From positions 2,637,398 through 2,701,397 of the forward strand of contig NC_053143.1 in the NCBI RefSeq assembly GCF_016808335.1: a stretch of DNA of 64,000 nt, in the 5' to 3' direction. Position numbers and translations under genes: made by a program. Each line of letters begins with the position of its first letter. Position 1 is the first letter of the stretch. The notes below the pieces were generated by a model, which saw nothing but the letters and a program-made list of their open reading frames with translations, did no database searches and was not told the origin of the DNA. Shown piece after piece: positions 36,389 through 47,535 of this stretch. The stretch comes from Panicum virgatum (lineage: Eukaryota > Streptophyta > Magnoliopsida > Poales > Poaceae).

Positions 36389-39300
36389 TCAAGGGTCTGC
36401 AGGCTCTCGCTTGAAGTAGGCGGCGATGAAGTCAACGACCTCCTGCACGCTGTCCCGAGCGGCGGCCTCCGTCTCCGCTACAGGGCCATCGACCATGGGC
36501 GCCAGAGAGATGGTCGGATCGTGGCTCCGGAGGCAGGTCAGGATGTGCTCCGCCACCAGCCGGATCAGCTCGCGGCCCTCGGTTTCAAGCTGTCCGGCAA
36601 GGACTGGCCCCAGGCGCTGGAGCCTATCCGAAGCAGAACTCAGCACCGGGAGGGCGTCAGCTATTGAAGCTGGCGGCTCCGCCACCTGGATCGGGCTCAG
36701 ACCAAGCGGCACCAGCGCCAGGCTCGCTTCGGTTGCCCAGTCAGCGATCCGCTGGGCCTCAACGCGCTGGTCTTCCTGGTGCTTCCAGACCGCCTCCCGG
36801 ACTGCCTCTTGCACCCGGGTGTCCAGAGCCGCCTTGGCCACCTCCACCTCGCGGGACCTCTCCTCGAGCTCGCGGGACCTCTCCTCGAGTTCGCGGGACC
36901 GCTCCTCCAGCTTGGTCTCTCTCTGCTCCGCAGATACCTTCCGCTTCTTGAGCGAGTCTCGCTGGCGCCCAAGCTCCTTAACTATGCCGGTGGCGTGAGC
37001 CTCCCGCTTGGCGAGGGACTTCCGGCCCTCCTCCAAATCCGCCTCGTCGGCAGTCAGCTGGCGGGCTCTCTCCTGCAGTTGCTCACGCCATCCCTGCAGA
37101 GTCGCAGAGAAGACGTCGAGCTCCTGCCTCCGGACCTCGAGGTCCTCGCTGCGAGTCTCCAGCTCTGACTGCTGGGCTGCGAGGTGGGCCTCGAGGTCGG
37201 ACCGTTGAGCAGCAAAGCCAACAACCTCCAGGGTGAAGTCCCGCTCCCGCTGCGCCAAGGATTTCTCTCGGTTTGACACCGCGAACTCTCGATCAAACAC
37301 CTTCCTAAGGTTGGCTCGGTAGGCCTCTTGGTCCGCCTTGAGCTTTGACCGAGTTTCCGCGGCATGGGAGGCTTCAGCCTTGGTGTGCGCCTCCAGACGG
37401 GTGTGCCAATCGGAGAGGCGCTGACGCTCGCTCTCCAGAGCAGACCACTCCCGCCGGAAGGCCACCTCGGCAGAGGAGGTTGCCTCCTCGATCGAACGCC
37501 GAACTCGCAACAGCACCTGAGGAAGCGGAGTCGCATCCTCCTCCGGAAGTTGAATCTGCAGGAGCCGCCTGCCAAAAACCACCTCCAACTCCTCCTCTGC
37601 GGCAGGACCGGAGCTGGAGGTAGGGGCTTCTGCCGCGGCACTTGTCTCCGGCGCCTCTGCTGCCACCGAGTCGGGCGCGGCCGGGCTCAGCTCCGGCGCC
37701 TCCGCTGTCGCCGAGTCGGGCGCCGCCGGACCCAGCTCCGGCGCCCCCGCTGCCGCCGAGTCGGGCGCGGCCGGGCTCAGCTCCGGCGCCTCCACTGTCG
37801 CCGAGTCGGGCGCCGCCGGGCCCAGCTCCGGCGCCCCCGCTGCCGTCGAGTCGGGCGCGGCCGGGCCCAGCTCCGGCGCCCCCGCTGCCGCTGAGTCGGG
37901 CGTGGCCGAACCCAACTCCGGCGCCCCCGCTGCCGCCGTGGCGGCCGCGGCCGCGTCGGGTGCGGCTGCGCCTTGCACCGGCACCTCCACCACCGTGTCG
38001 GGTGCGGCTCCGCCCAGCACTCGCGCCTCCGCCGCTGCGGCGTCGGGGGCCGTGGCGCCCAGAGCCGGCTTTTCAGCCACCACGGCATCGGGCGCGGCTG
38101 CACCCAGTACCGCCGTTTCCTCCACCGTTGTGTCGGGTGCGGCTGCGTTCAGTATCAGCGCCTCCACCGTCGCCGCGTCGGGCGCGGCTGCACCCAGCAC
38201 CGCCGCCGCCGCCGCACTGAGCACTGCGGAGTCTAAAAATGGCACGCTAGTCAGCTCCATGCCAGGCACCATGGGGTTGGCACAGGACGCCGTACCTGAG
38301 GGCCCCGCACCTGCTGCCGCCGTCGCTGTCGACGCCAGGGCCGCCGCCGCCTGGGCACCTGCCAATGTGCCAGCGACGGTAGAGGAACCGCTGGGGCGGG
38401 AAGCCCTGGTTGCAAAGCAGAAAAGCCATCAGAAAAGAAAAAAACAGAGCACCGGCACAAAGGAGGAGAGTAGAATGACACTAACCCGGAAGTACCGGGG
38501 ACCCAGCGTCCCCAGAGCCCGGGCCTCTTCTCCTGCGGCTGCTCCTGATGCTGCTGCTGCCCCTGCAGCTGCGATGCAGGCGCAACCCGGGCTTGCTCCC
38601 GCTGCTGCTGTCCCTGTGGCTGTGGCATGGGCGCAACCCGAGGTCGCACTAGTTGCTGCTGTTGCCGCCCGCGTGCCTGCTGCCGCTGCACTTGCGGCTG
38701 CTCTTGCTGCTGCTGCTCTTGCTGCCGGCGGGAACAATTCCTTGGCGGCGATGGTGGTGGTCCAGTCGCGCCAGAGGACCCGTGGGGGCCGGCAGCCCGG
38801 GAGCTACCCTGGCCTGCGCCCTCAGAAGACCTCTGGCGCTTCGCGGCGGGCTCCGAGACTAGGGTCCCGTCGCCACGGAGTAGCCTCCGCCGGCCTGCGT
38901 CTCCCGATGACGCACCGGAGCTGCTCTGTGCCCGGCTGGAGCCGGCCGCGACCGCACTGCTAGCCGCGGCCTGCTTCCCCTTTGTGGTGGCACCGGACCC
39001 CGCAGCGCTCAGCGTAGCCTGATCCCCGGACGTGCCAGGGATCCGGAGCCCACGGTTCGGGTCACCTCCGGTCTGTCGTGGGGCCAGTCCCCCGTCGTCC
39101 AGGGTCGGCAGGGTAGCCAGCACCGCCACCCTCGCCGGGTCCTCGCAGAGGGGGACTATGCTCTGCGGAAGGATCAGGTTCTCCGGGATGAAGGTGTCTC
39201 CCGTCACGTTCCGCACCAGGACCTCCAAGGCCTCCTGGGTCAGGTCGCTTCCTTCCCCGCGGTGGGTCCTGCTGCAATCGTTGAGGCCGGTGAAGCTCCA

Positions 39301-39993
39301 CGCCGGACGCGGCCGCTGCTTCAGGGGGGCGATCCGGCGCTTCACGAAGTCGCCGAGCACGTGCCATGAGGTGAGGCCGCTCTCCGCCAGCGACCTGATC
39401 TTGTCCAGCACGGAGTCGAACTCCAGCTGCAGCGACGGCTTGGCCCTCCAGGATGCTTTGTCGGAGGCGGGCCCCGCGGTCGGCAGGGCAAGGCGCTCGT
39501 TGGCTTCGGTGGTGGCGATCACCCAATCCCTGCGCCACTCCTCCCACCTTCCGCCAGCAAGGCCGGGAATGTAAGGAGTCGGCAGGTCGCTCCTTATCTG
39601 GAAGTAGTACCCTCCCACTTCGTCCCTGCTCCTTCCGGACCTCACCAGAATGAAGAAGTAGCGGAAGAGGATGACGCAGGGACGCACTCCCACGAACATC
39701 TCGCATAAATGCACGAGGATGGACGCCAGGAGGAGGGAGTGGGGCGTCAGATGCTGAAGCTGGAGGCCGAAGTCTTCCAGCAGCAGCAGTAAGAATGAAG
39801 AAATTGGCAGTCCCACGCCGGCGGAGACGTGCGAGGTGAATAGCACGAACTCCCCGGCGCGGAGGTTGCTAAGGGGAACCGAGCCTGCTCGCACCCCCCA
39901 GCCGGTCTCCTGAGCACTCCACCCAAGCAGGTGGCGCACTGTGTTCAGCTCTCCCTCGGTCTGGAAGCGACGGGGATGAACAAGGGATGCCAT
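36389..39993 (-). CDS. Antisense retrotransposon gene: Transposase_28-like protein with coiled coil, two exons
   Basis: Exon 1 runs from ATG 39993 (MASLVHPRRFQTEGEL) to 38486. An 80-bp GT-AG intron (38485-38406) is followed by exon 2, 38405-36389. The frame is continuous across the junction (Gly codon split 2+1) and gives 1174 residues. The N-terminal 250 residues (GLPISSFLLLLLEDFGLQLQ, then RVRPC-like GVRPCVILFRYFF) resemble the plant family called putative gypsy-type transposon (Transposase_28). A Gln/Ser-rich linker, an Ala/Pro-rich repeat and a coiled coil of about 280 residues (three LEERSRE/REVE heptads in row) follow, ending at KREPADP. Neither exon 2 nor the longer exon 1 frame has its own upstream ATG, supporting splicing. 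A TATA-like box is at 40108-40114 on the complement. Function unknown. Confidence 0.75.
37650..37935. repeat. 45-bp coding minisatellite
   Basis: About six units of 45 bp, with words cgagtcgggcgc and cccagctccggcg, encode a 15-residue Ala/Pro/Glu/Leu/Gly repeat on the minus strand. Unit length in multiples of three keeps the antisense frame open. Confidence 0.85.
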
Positions 39994-40099
39994 CTCTTGG
40001 TGGAGTGAGAAGGGTGCCTGTGTAGGGGGGAGAGAAGGCAAAAGGGCGCAAAGGCTGGAGGAAGAAGACGAATGCGGGAAAGCAACCGCGGAATGTGGT

Positions 40100-40120
40100 G
40101 CGCCCCGTTATAAAGCCTGA
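40100..40120 (-). promoter_or_regulatory. TATA-like box of the antisense gene
   Basis: The complement reads ctttataacgggg, with TTTATAA at 40114-40108, about 115 bp before the ATG at 39993. Confidence 0.5.
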
Positions 40121-40584
40121 CTCAACCGGCGCGCCCCGGAACCGTCGCCGAAACTCAAGCGACGCCCGCGCCTAGAGTTAACCGCCCAGTCCATGACGTA
40201 GGGGCCCAGGCCCACCTGTCAGGGAGAGCGGGTAATCAACGGAGGTGTGAAAAGGCGGGATCTGAACCGTCGCCCGCGCGTGTGGAGCAAGGCGGAAGCT
40301 GAGCTGACGTGCACACATTAATCGCAGGCGTGGCCGAGCTTTTCGGGAGCTGCGCCGGTGGTAAATGATCCGTTTACTCCGGCCGCAACAATGCCGAACG
40401 TCGCGCGTGTGACTAGGTGAACCACTGATCGTGGGGCCCAAAGTCAGTAAGCCGTTGCGATGTGATGAGGCAGCAACCAACCCGACGGGTAGTCAAAGCC
40501 GGTCAAGACCCCTGCAGAAAGGAACTTCGAGCTATATAGAGCCAAATCGCAGAAGTGGCCCCACCTGTGGGTTCGTACCTCCCC

Positions 40585-40605
40585 CAAGGTGGGCCCGGGG
40601 GCCAC
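40585..40605 (+). other. Polypurine tract region
   Basis: The sequence aaggtgggcccgggggccac lies immediately before the 3' LTR, at the position where plus-strand priming occurs. It is not a pure purine run. Confidence 0.5.
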
Positions 40606-41672
40606 TGTCGGTACCCTGTAACAGGGATACCCACTCTTACTGCAGCAAGGCAGGACCCGCGTAGTTATCCGAAGCTGCGCGGGAAAGACGGAGTAGCCAG
40701 GCCCCACAGGCCAGGCTTTTCCCTCACCAGGCCAGGCTTTTCCCTCACCAGGCCAACGGCCCCGGACCGTTCCCCGCCTGAGGATGGGTCCGGTGACGCC
40801 ACGTGTCTCTAAGGAAGGGAAGCTCCGGGCTGACCGCCGAGGCCTCAGACCCCCAGAGGGGTCCGGGACCTCCTGCGCCCGTCCGGACTCCCCTCACCGT
40901 GTAGGGGTCCGGAGCCGCCACGTGTCCCGGAGACGCGGGATCGTGCGCGAGTCTTCCGCAGGAAGACTCGCTCACCTGCCGCATTTAATGTGGTGGACAA
41001 GGCGTGCTCTGCCGCCGCGGTACGCAAGACAGCCTTGTCAGGCCTCGCTGAGCACCGCGTATTACCAAGGAGCACAGTGCAGCCGCCTGTGCCGCACCCG
41101 CGCAGAGCCCGCCTGCAGCATTAAATGGATATGACAGCACGGCACTTTTCCATCATGCCGCCTACGCCGCAAGCTACACCACCCGCTTAAGCAGTGTGGC
41201 GAGCGGTGCCGCTAGCTACGACAGGCCCGACCTGACAAGACAACGCCAGGACATGATGGACGAAGGGCTCTGGGAGCAGGCGAGGGAATCCAAGAGAGAG
41301 ATCTCCTTTGCCTGCGACGCCATAATGTATGAACAAGTACGTTATTTTATACTGCATCGTTGGACCCACCTATCGGGGATCCAACAGCTGTGTACGCACC
41401 CCCTTGAGATATAAAAGGGAGGCGTTCGCTGTGCACAGGACAATCCAGACTGACTCAAGCTCTCGCAACCTTCTCACTCTCGTGGGAAGGCAATATAACA
41501 CACAGTGGACGTAGGGTATTACGCTCCGGCGGCCCGAACCACTCTAAATCCTGCTGTGTTCCTCGTGTTCTTGAGTGAGACCGATCTAAGACTAGCTACC
41601 CCCTGAGTATACACCCTCTGGGCTAGGGCGGGTGCCTTCCGCCACCCGGCTGTGGTTTGCAGCACCACGACA
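40606..41672 (+). repeat. 3' LTR
   Basis: Same length as the 5' LTR, with about five single-base differences, all transitions. The TATA box is at 41410-41417. It is followed at once by the acggt target duplication. Confidence 0.96.
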
Positions 41673-41677
41673 ACGGT

Positions 41678-43061
41678 ATATGACAACGCTAGTATGGGAT
41701 TCACTATTTTTCATTTATAAAAAAAGTACCTATCTTTCTAAATTGAGGAACTCCGATGAAAAATTTGTGAAACTCTGACAACCAAGTTTTTTTTTTGGCA
41801 AAACCAAATTTGCTTATTACCTGCATGTGTAGAGAAATTTAATCATGATAAGTTTACAGCACATGCCTCCATCCATTGGCCAATGTTAGAAGTTACACGT
41901 GTAACTGATAGTCAAATCATCACATAAGGTCCAACAATTATTTTTATTGCCAGGATAATTTTTTTTGCTCAAACAAAAAAATTATTCCAGCAATAAAACA
42001 TAAGTGAATTGGTTTGTTGGACCAATTTTAGACCTAAAATACGGAATTCTTGAGAGGTGGGCTGAGGTCCACTTATTGAGAGGTGGGCTGAGGTCCACTT
42101 ATTAGGATTACGCAGCCGTGTGTCCCCCGAGCAGCACGCCGTCGATCGTCGTGTTCGCAGAGGACGACACGGCTGCATAATTATAGTGGCCGGGCCAGCA
42201 TGTTTGCTCCGCGTACGCTTTTTTTTTATGCAAACCTTGACACTACATAGGAGAAATCCAATACGAAACATTTTTCTACCTGCGGTTTTTTTAGACTAAT
42301 TTTAAGTTGACGTAGAAATTTTGTGATAATCTTGGTGTACTCATATATATATACGTGATGCATTGTCCGTTGTTACCAACAAATTAGCGGCTTACTGTTT
42401 TTTTATAAAAAAATAGCAGCTTATTTTTCAGACCTACTACTAGCATTTCGGGTCTAAAAATATGAGCCATCAGTACAAGAAAATCGTCGAGGTGTGAAAC
42501 TAAAGGGCGGCCAAATTTGTGGTAATGACTGGTACGCCGATGACCTGCAATCAGCTAATATAATGACTGGTACGAGCAGTTCGGAAACTGCAAGTCTCTG
42601 TCTCTCTGCAGCACCATATGCAGTGCAAGGAAAGTGCCGCGACTTGGAGACAAAGTTTCAGTGTCCACACCAGCAACTTCACCGAATGGCCGGGAGATCA
42701 TGTCACTTTCTTTGCGTTGCATCAAGCTGCAGGAGGCACGGCTTTGCATTCACCATCAGACAATGTACACATGCACGTGCCATTATCTTTTGGATGATGT
42801 ATGATTGTATCGCTATGTTCCTGGATGATCGATTTCTTTCCACAACGAGAATCTTCAAATCAGCAGTTCACAAGCCCAATTTTCTCTCGAGACCAAACAC
42901 ACCAACCAAGCAACAGTCAATTAATTCCATCACACCGTAATCAGAGTCCAGAACGCACGCAAATACGGCACGAGGGATGCTCTACACACGTGCAATATAA
43001 TCACGCATGCTGCTGCAGCTGCAGCAGCGAAGCCGCCACCATGGCGTCACCACGGCATGGC
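41678..43061. other. Spacer and 3' flank of GRAS gene A
   Basis: AT-rich with no gene recognised. A perfect 26-bp tandem duplication (gagaggtgggctgaggtcca unit) lies at about 42052-42103. The last few hundred bases are probably the 3' UTR of the GRAS gene. Confidence 0.45.
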
Positions 43062-44558
43062 CTACGAGCCGCCGAGCCTATGGCGGCCGGCGGCGGGCCT
43101 CCAGGCGGAGACGGAGTAGAGCGGCCTGCGGTGCCAGCAGAAGAAGAAGGCCTGGCCGCGGGCGTCGTGGACCACCTCGTATGACCCGCCCCACCCGAGG
43201 CTCTGCAGCAGCTTCCTCGCCTCCATCATGCCGGCGAAGCTCATCCCCACCCGCTCCATCCCGGCGGCCTCCATCCGCCGCGCCCACTGCGCCAGCCGCT
43301 CGTGCCGCTCCTTCCGCTCCGCGCCCTCCCGCGCCACCACCCCGCGGACCTCCTCCCCCAGCACCAGCCGCTCCACCCGCGCCCGCTCCGCCGCCCACCG
43401 CTGCCGCTGCGCCGCCGCCGCGCGCTCCAGGCAGTCGAACAGCGACGCGTAGTAGTTGAGCGCCTCCTCGAACCGTTCCAGGAATGCCGCCGCGTTGTGG
43501 TTCGCCTCGGGCTCCGCCACCACCATGATCTTCGGCGACAGCGCCCGCACCGCCTGCAGGAACCTCCCCAGCTTCGCCGCCGCCGCCGGGGACGACTGCG
43601 GCGACAGCGACGAGACCACGGACGGCGAGTCGGGGCTCAGCTGCAGCCGCGTGTTCAGCTCCCGCTCCAGCAGCTCGCCGAAGCTGCTCGGGCTGGACCG
43701 CGCCATGATCTGCACCGGGGTCAGGCAGCTGCTGCCCGGGACGTGCAGCCTACTCCTGCCCGCCGCGTCGTCGGCCGCCAGGAGCCGGTGCAGCTGCGAC
43801 ACCACGCTGATGGCGAGCACCTCGCCGGACCTGACGCGGAGGAGCTGTCGGAGCGCGTCCGGGTCCAGGTCCTCGAGCCTCGCCTCCACGGCGCTGAACT
43901 GGAACGGGATGTCGAGCGCCTCGGCGTCCCTGGCGAGTGCGCCGGCCATGTTGGCCAGGAACTCCTTGCCGTCGTGCACGGCGGTGATCCGCAGCTGCGG
44001 CGGGCCCCCGCGGCGGGCGCGGAGGGCGTGGAAGAGCGCGACCCACTGCACCGGGTTGGAGGCCGGCCCGGAGAGGTCGACGACGTGCACGAACTTCTCC
44101 CCCTCCATGGCCTCCAGGATGGCGTGGTTGGTGGTCAGGTACGCCAGCTTCATGAACGGGACCATGTCGAACAGGTGGCGCCGCGCCGCCGGGACCAGGT
44201 GCGCCTCGCCGGAGTTGGCCGTGGACAGCAGCGCGCGCGAGAGGCCCGGCACGAGGCTGAGCAGCTTCCGCGCCAGCGCGTCCGCGAAGACGGCGGCGAG
44301 GCGCTGCAGCGTGTGGGGCGCGTCCAGGGAGGCCAGCTGCGTGATCTGCTCCAGGGAGTGGTTGGCGCGGTCCAAGGCGCCGGCGGCCACCTCGGCGGCG
44401 CACTGGTACAGCAGGCCGATCAGCCGCACGCCCTGCTGGTCATGGCTCAGCTCCTGCACCCAGGAGCCGTACCCGTGCGGCGACGGCGACGGCGAGTACA
44501 GGGACGACGCCGGCGACGATGTCGCCGACGACACCATGTCCTCCGGGAATATGTCCAT
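43062..44558 (-). CDS. SCL3: GRAS transcription regulator, SCARECROW-LIKE 3 type (gene A)
   Basis: A single exon of 498 residues, within the usual SCL3 size range, starts at ATG 44558 (MDIFPEDMVSSATSSPASSL). The variable N-terminus is very short, as in SCL3, and the GRAS domain starts near residue 40 (GVRLIGLLYQCAAEV, leucine-rich region I). The VHIID motif is VHVVDLSG at 157-164. Leucine-rich region II and PFYRE-like segments (ALDIPFQFSAV, NYYASLFDCLE) follow, and the SAW end is VSAWRPAAG. Plant SCL3 acts in the nucleus as a DELLA-interacting, gibberellin-linked regulator of root endodermis and growth; this role here is by family. Gene A heads a three-gene array on the minus strand and has no intron, unlike B and C. 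Confidence 0.92.
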   Translation of the reverse strand: MDIFPEDMVSSATSSPASSLYSPSPSPHGYGSWVQELSHDQQGVRLIGLLYQCAAEVAAGALDRANHSLEQITQLASLDAPHTLQRLAAVFADALARKLLSLVPGLSRALLSTANSGEAHLVPAARRHLFDMVPFMKLAYLTTNHAILEAMEGEKFVHVVDLSGPASNPVQWVALFHALRARRGGPPQLRITAVHDGKEFLANMAGALARDAEALDIPFQFSAVEARLEDLDPDALRQLLRVRSGEVLAISVVSQLHRLLAADDAAGRSRLHVPGSSCLTPVQIMARSSPSSFGELLERELNTRLQLSPDSPSVVSSLSPQSSPAAAAKLGRFLQAVRALSPKIMVVAEPEANHNAAAFLERFEEALNYYASLFDCLERAAAAQRQRWAAERARVERLVLGEEVRGVVAREGAERKERHERLAQWARRMEAAGMERVGMSFAGMMEARKLLQSLGWGGSYEVVHDARGQAFFFCWHRRPLYSVSAWRPAAGRHRLGGS

Positions 44559-45610
44559 GTTCAGACTTAATTCAGAGCAAAATCCTCACTGAACTGTCTC
44601 CCAGTATTGGACGCAGCTATGGCTGATGGATTTCAGTACTGGATATAGCGGTAATGGAGGCGATCGACGACGACTCCATTGTTGGATCTTGTTGTGTTCT
44701 TGGCGTGGCGACAAATGTTGCAAGCCTGCAAGGTCTCTAGTTCATACGTTCCTAGGTGCCTGTTGTTAACATTGTCATGGGATGCCAAAAGGGACAAGGC
44801 AGAAATGGATGCATATGCGGCAAGGGCTAAGTGATGTCGTCTGCATCTCGGTGGAATAACTAAGCAGATTGGAATCATTCTCTTGGAACATATCAACAGC
44901 ATTTTGGATCAGGAGCTACCAGACAATTTTGTGATCAATTCCTCTGGTCCAGGTTATTGAAAGTGTGTGCAGAAAACAAGATTGCATAGAGATACAAAAG
45001 GTTGACAGAAAACTCAAGCTATATATTTGTTTTCCATGACCAACCAGTGAGGTTCAAATGGTTCTAACATGGCTCCAAAATTTGCATTCATGTGCAAACC
45101 TCATTTTCCCAGAGGACAAGAAGTACACACTTTAGTTTTGTCAGATTTACAAATGGTAGGTGATTGCAAGGTGGGATCTTCTTGGAGTACTCAATGGAAT
45201 TTGACCGTGATGCCCTTGTTTTCGACCTAGGATGCTAATTCTTTCTGTTCTGTAGAAAGTTTTTGTATGGGAAGACAGAGAAGGATCAGGGTGTTCTTGT
45301 TTGCTAGGAGAAATCTGAGCCACGTAAGGATGACATCTTAATATGCAATTACAGGAACTTATCAGCATAATGTCAATGGCATATAATTTGGCAACATTCA
45401 AAACAAATGTTACTCATTATTTTATGTTCAGCTCGAGAGCCAATTTTCAGTGAAAACATTACAATCCTTTCATCTATACATGCATAATCATGCTTCACAC
45501 CAAATGCTGTCTGCTACTCTAAAAAAAAAAGGAGGAACTGCCAGAGCTATCCTGCGCATCACCAGCAAGAAAAGAAAAGAAATTGCGATGAACGGAGACA
45601 CCTAATTTTC
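44559..45610. other. Spacer between GRAS genes A and B
   Basis: It includes the 5' flank of gene A and the 3' flank of gene B. No other gene is recognised. Confidence 0.45.
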
Positions 45611-47535
45611 TCACCCTATTATTTGGCGCTGTGGCTGCACTAACATATGCTCTCTGCTCCCAGAAGTTGAGCCTTTATGTGGCCTCCATGCCGATATAGA
45701 GTAGAGATGCCTGGAACCCCAGCACAGCAGAAGGCAATCATTTTCTACCTTGCTCTGGCAACCATTCAATCCGAAGCTCATGAGCTTCTGATTACCCTCC
45801 CAAATGGCACGGAAGCTGAGTGGCACATGGTCAAACCCAGATCTATCCATGTGCATTGCCCACTGGCTCAGCCTTTCGTGTCGCTCATGCCGATATACTC
45901 CTTCACACAAAAGTATGTTCTTGATCTCTTCCCCCAGGATCATTCTTTCTACTCGTGACCGCTCATCGGCCCTCCGCGGGTTGGCTGCAACCACTGCATG
46001 GAAGCTGTCAAAAAGGGCAGCATAATAGTTAAGTGCCTCCGCAAACCGGTCACAGAACAACAAGGCATTGTGGTTTGCATCTTGCTCCATCACCAACATG
46101 ATGTTTGGTTTGAGCGCACGGACGGCACTGAGGAAGGTAGCCAGCAACTTTGGCATCTTACATTGAGGGGATGGTGTTTGTGGATAGTTCAGTGTGGAAG
46201 CTGGGCTGTACACTGAGCTGGCCATCTGGTTAAGTTGCGCAATGTTTGCCATTTTCTGGAGCTGACCAATACCAGAACAGCTCACTTTGTCATCAACCAC
46301 GAGTAGGCGATGCATCTGTAGAGAGCAGCTGATGGCAATTGCCTCACCGTATTTTATATCTAGGGTATTGCGAAGATTACTCAAGTCCAAGGTCTCTAGT
46401 CTGCCAATCACAGAACTAAACTGGAATGGAATTTTGAGCTTGTCAGCTTCGTTAGATAGCAGAATCCGCATGTTGGCCAGGTAATCATTGTCATCATGAA
46501 CAACGGTGAGGCGTACTTCAGGTGGCCCACCTTGTCGCCCATGGAAGTCATGAAGGAGCTTGAGCCACTGCCATGGGTGGGCGGTTGAGCAGGATAGGTC
46601 GATAATGCGGACAACCTGCAGTTACTATTGGCATCAGAAGGTCACAAGCATGCATATATCTAGATATAACTTTGTTATCATTAACTGCTAGCCTGGGCAA
46701 CAATTATACTTTACATGCCTGCCTTAGAGGTTCGAACCTCCTGGTGTTTCAAACTTATTTTATCTAAAATTAAAGATTACTGGAAATCTGGTATCTAGAT
46801 GGGCTTTGACTTTGATAATGTCTCAAAACTGCATTAAAGAATTTATACTGCGCTCAACCTGAAATTTGGCTTGCCAGTAACCTAAGCTGCAATTGGGACT
46901 CGAATAAATTTACAACGCAATTAAGTATTGCTAAAAAAACTGTAAATGTTTTGATATCGTACCAACATCGTCAGAAAGCAAGTAAGCAGCAATGTTGACA
47001 CGAAATCAGAACACTAACCAATTTCCTTTCGGCCTTTTACGAAAGGAAAATTATACATGAAAAGAAAGTCTGGAAAACCTAAATGTCTTGAGCACAAAGT
47101 AGATACGGAAGCCACTGCAATGGAAATAGCATGAAAACTTGTATATTATATTGTGACCTTTTCAACCTCCATTGATTCAAGGATGGCCCGGTTAATGGTG
47201 ACAAAGCCAGAACTGATGTAGGGGCTGAGGTTGGCGAGGTTGCAGCGAGCAGTCTGAAGGACTGACTGCTCGAAGTAGTCGGATGGATGAATGAGGGCAT
47301 CAGCAAAGCCCTGGATAGGGCAGAGAAGACGTCGGGCTAGGCTATCAGCAATGATCAGGGACAGACGCTGCAGTGGCCCATCGACTATGGAGGTGAGCTT
47401 TTTTATCTGACTAAGACCAATGTCAGTCTTCTCAAAGGATCCCTCGGTTACATGAGCAGCACACGCATACAGGACTGGACCAAGCTGCGCCAAGTGATCC
47501 ATCGTGCCCTGATCCTGCATAAGTGGCCTGTACAT
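45611..47535 (-). CDS. GRAS protein, SCL3-like, two exons (gene B)
   Basis: Exon 1 is 47535-47158 and exon 2 is 46615-45611, joined in phase 0 after Glu-Lys, giving 460 residues. The Met at 47535 (MYRPLMQDQGTMDHLAQLG) was chosen because the frame upstream has no ATG and gene C begins at a comparable point; an extra 5' exon cannot be excluded. GRAS motifs are leucine-rich region I (LGPVLYACAAHV), VHIID as VRIIDLSC directly after the intron, PFQF, NYYAALFDSFH, and a SAW end SISAWRPHKG. No frame damage is visible. It differs strongly from gene A in codon use, being AT-rich and not GC-rich, so the duplication is old. Likely a nuclear transcription co-regulator by family. Confidence 0.85.

Larger units (their letters stand above)
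27922..41672 (+). mobile_element. Complete Ty3/gypsy LTR retrotransposon, Tat-type, with antisense gene
   Basis: Two LTRs of equal length (1067 bp) bound a 13.75-kb element, and the 5-bp direct repeat acggt (27917-27921, 41673-41677) marks one insertion event. The order is LTR, primer-binding site, gag-protease, RT-RNaseH-integrase, a 1.4-kb non-coding stretch, an antisense spliced gene, a purine-rich tract and LTR. Integrase after RNase H makes it Ty3/gypsy. A second, complete RNase H-like domain after the first, plus the antisense gene, match the Tat lineage of plants. By eye the LTRs differ at five sites (28163, 28688, 28741, 28812, 28831 against the matching right-hand positions), about 0.5%. 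That is roughly 0.2 million years at the rate usually used for grass LTRs (1.3e-8). Confidence 0.95.

Noticed and set aside
38366..38405. Exon 2 of the antisense gene as an independent gene starting near 38365
   Set aside because: There is no ATG there (the codon is TTG), and the frame runs smoothly through a GT-AG intron into the upstream exon.
37902..38963. A 353-codon plus-strand frame in the retrotransposon
   Set aside because: It is the shadow of the antisense gene's Ala-rich repeat; the opposite frame has domains, an intron and better continuity.
43302..44592. Plus-strand frames of about 400 codons over GRAS gene A
   Set aside because: They are the complement of a clear GRAS domain on the minus strand.
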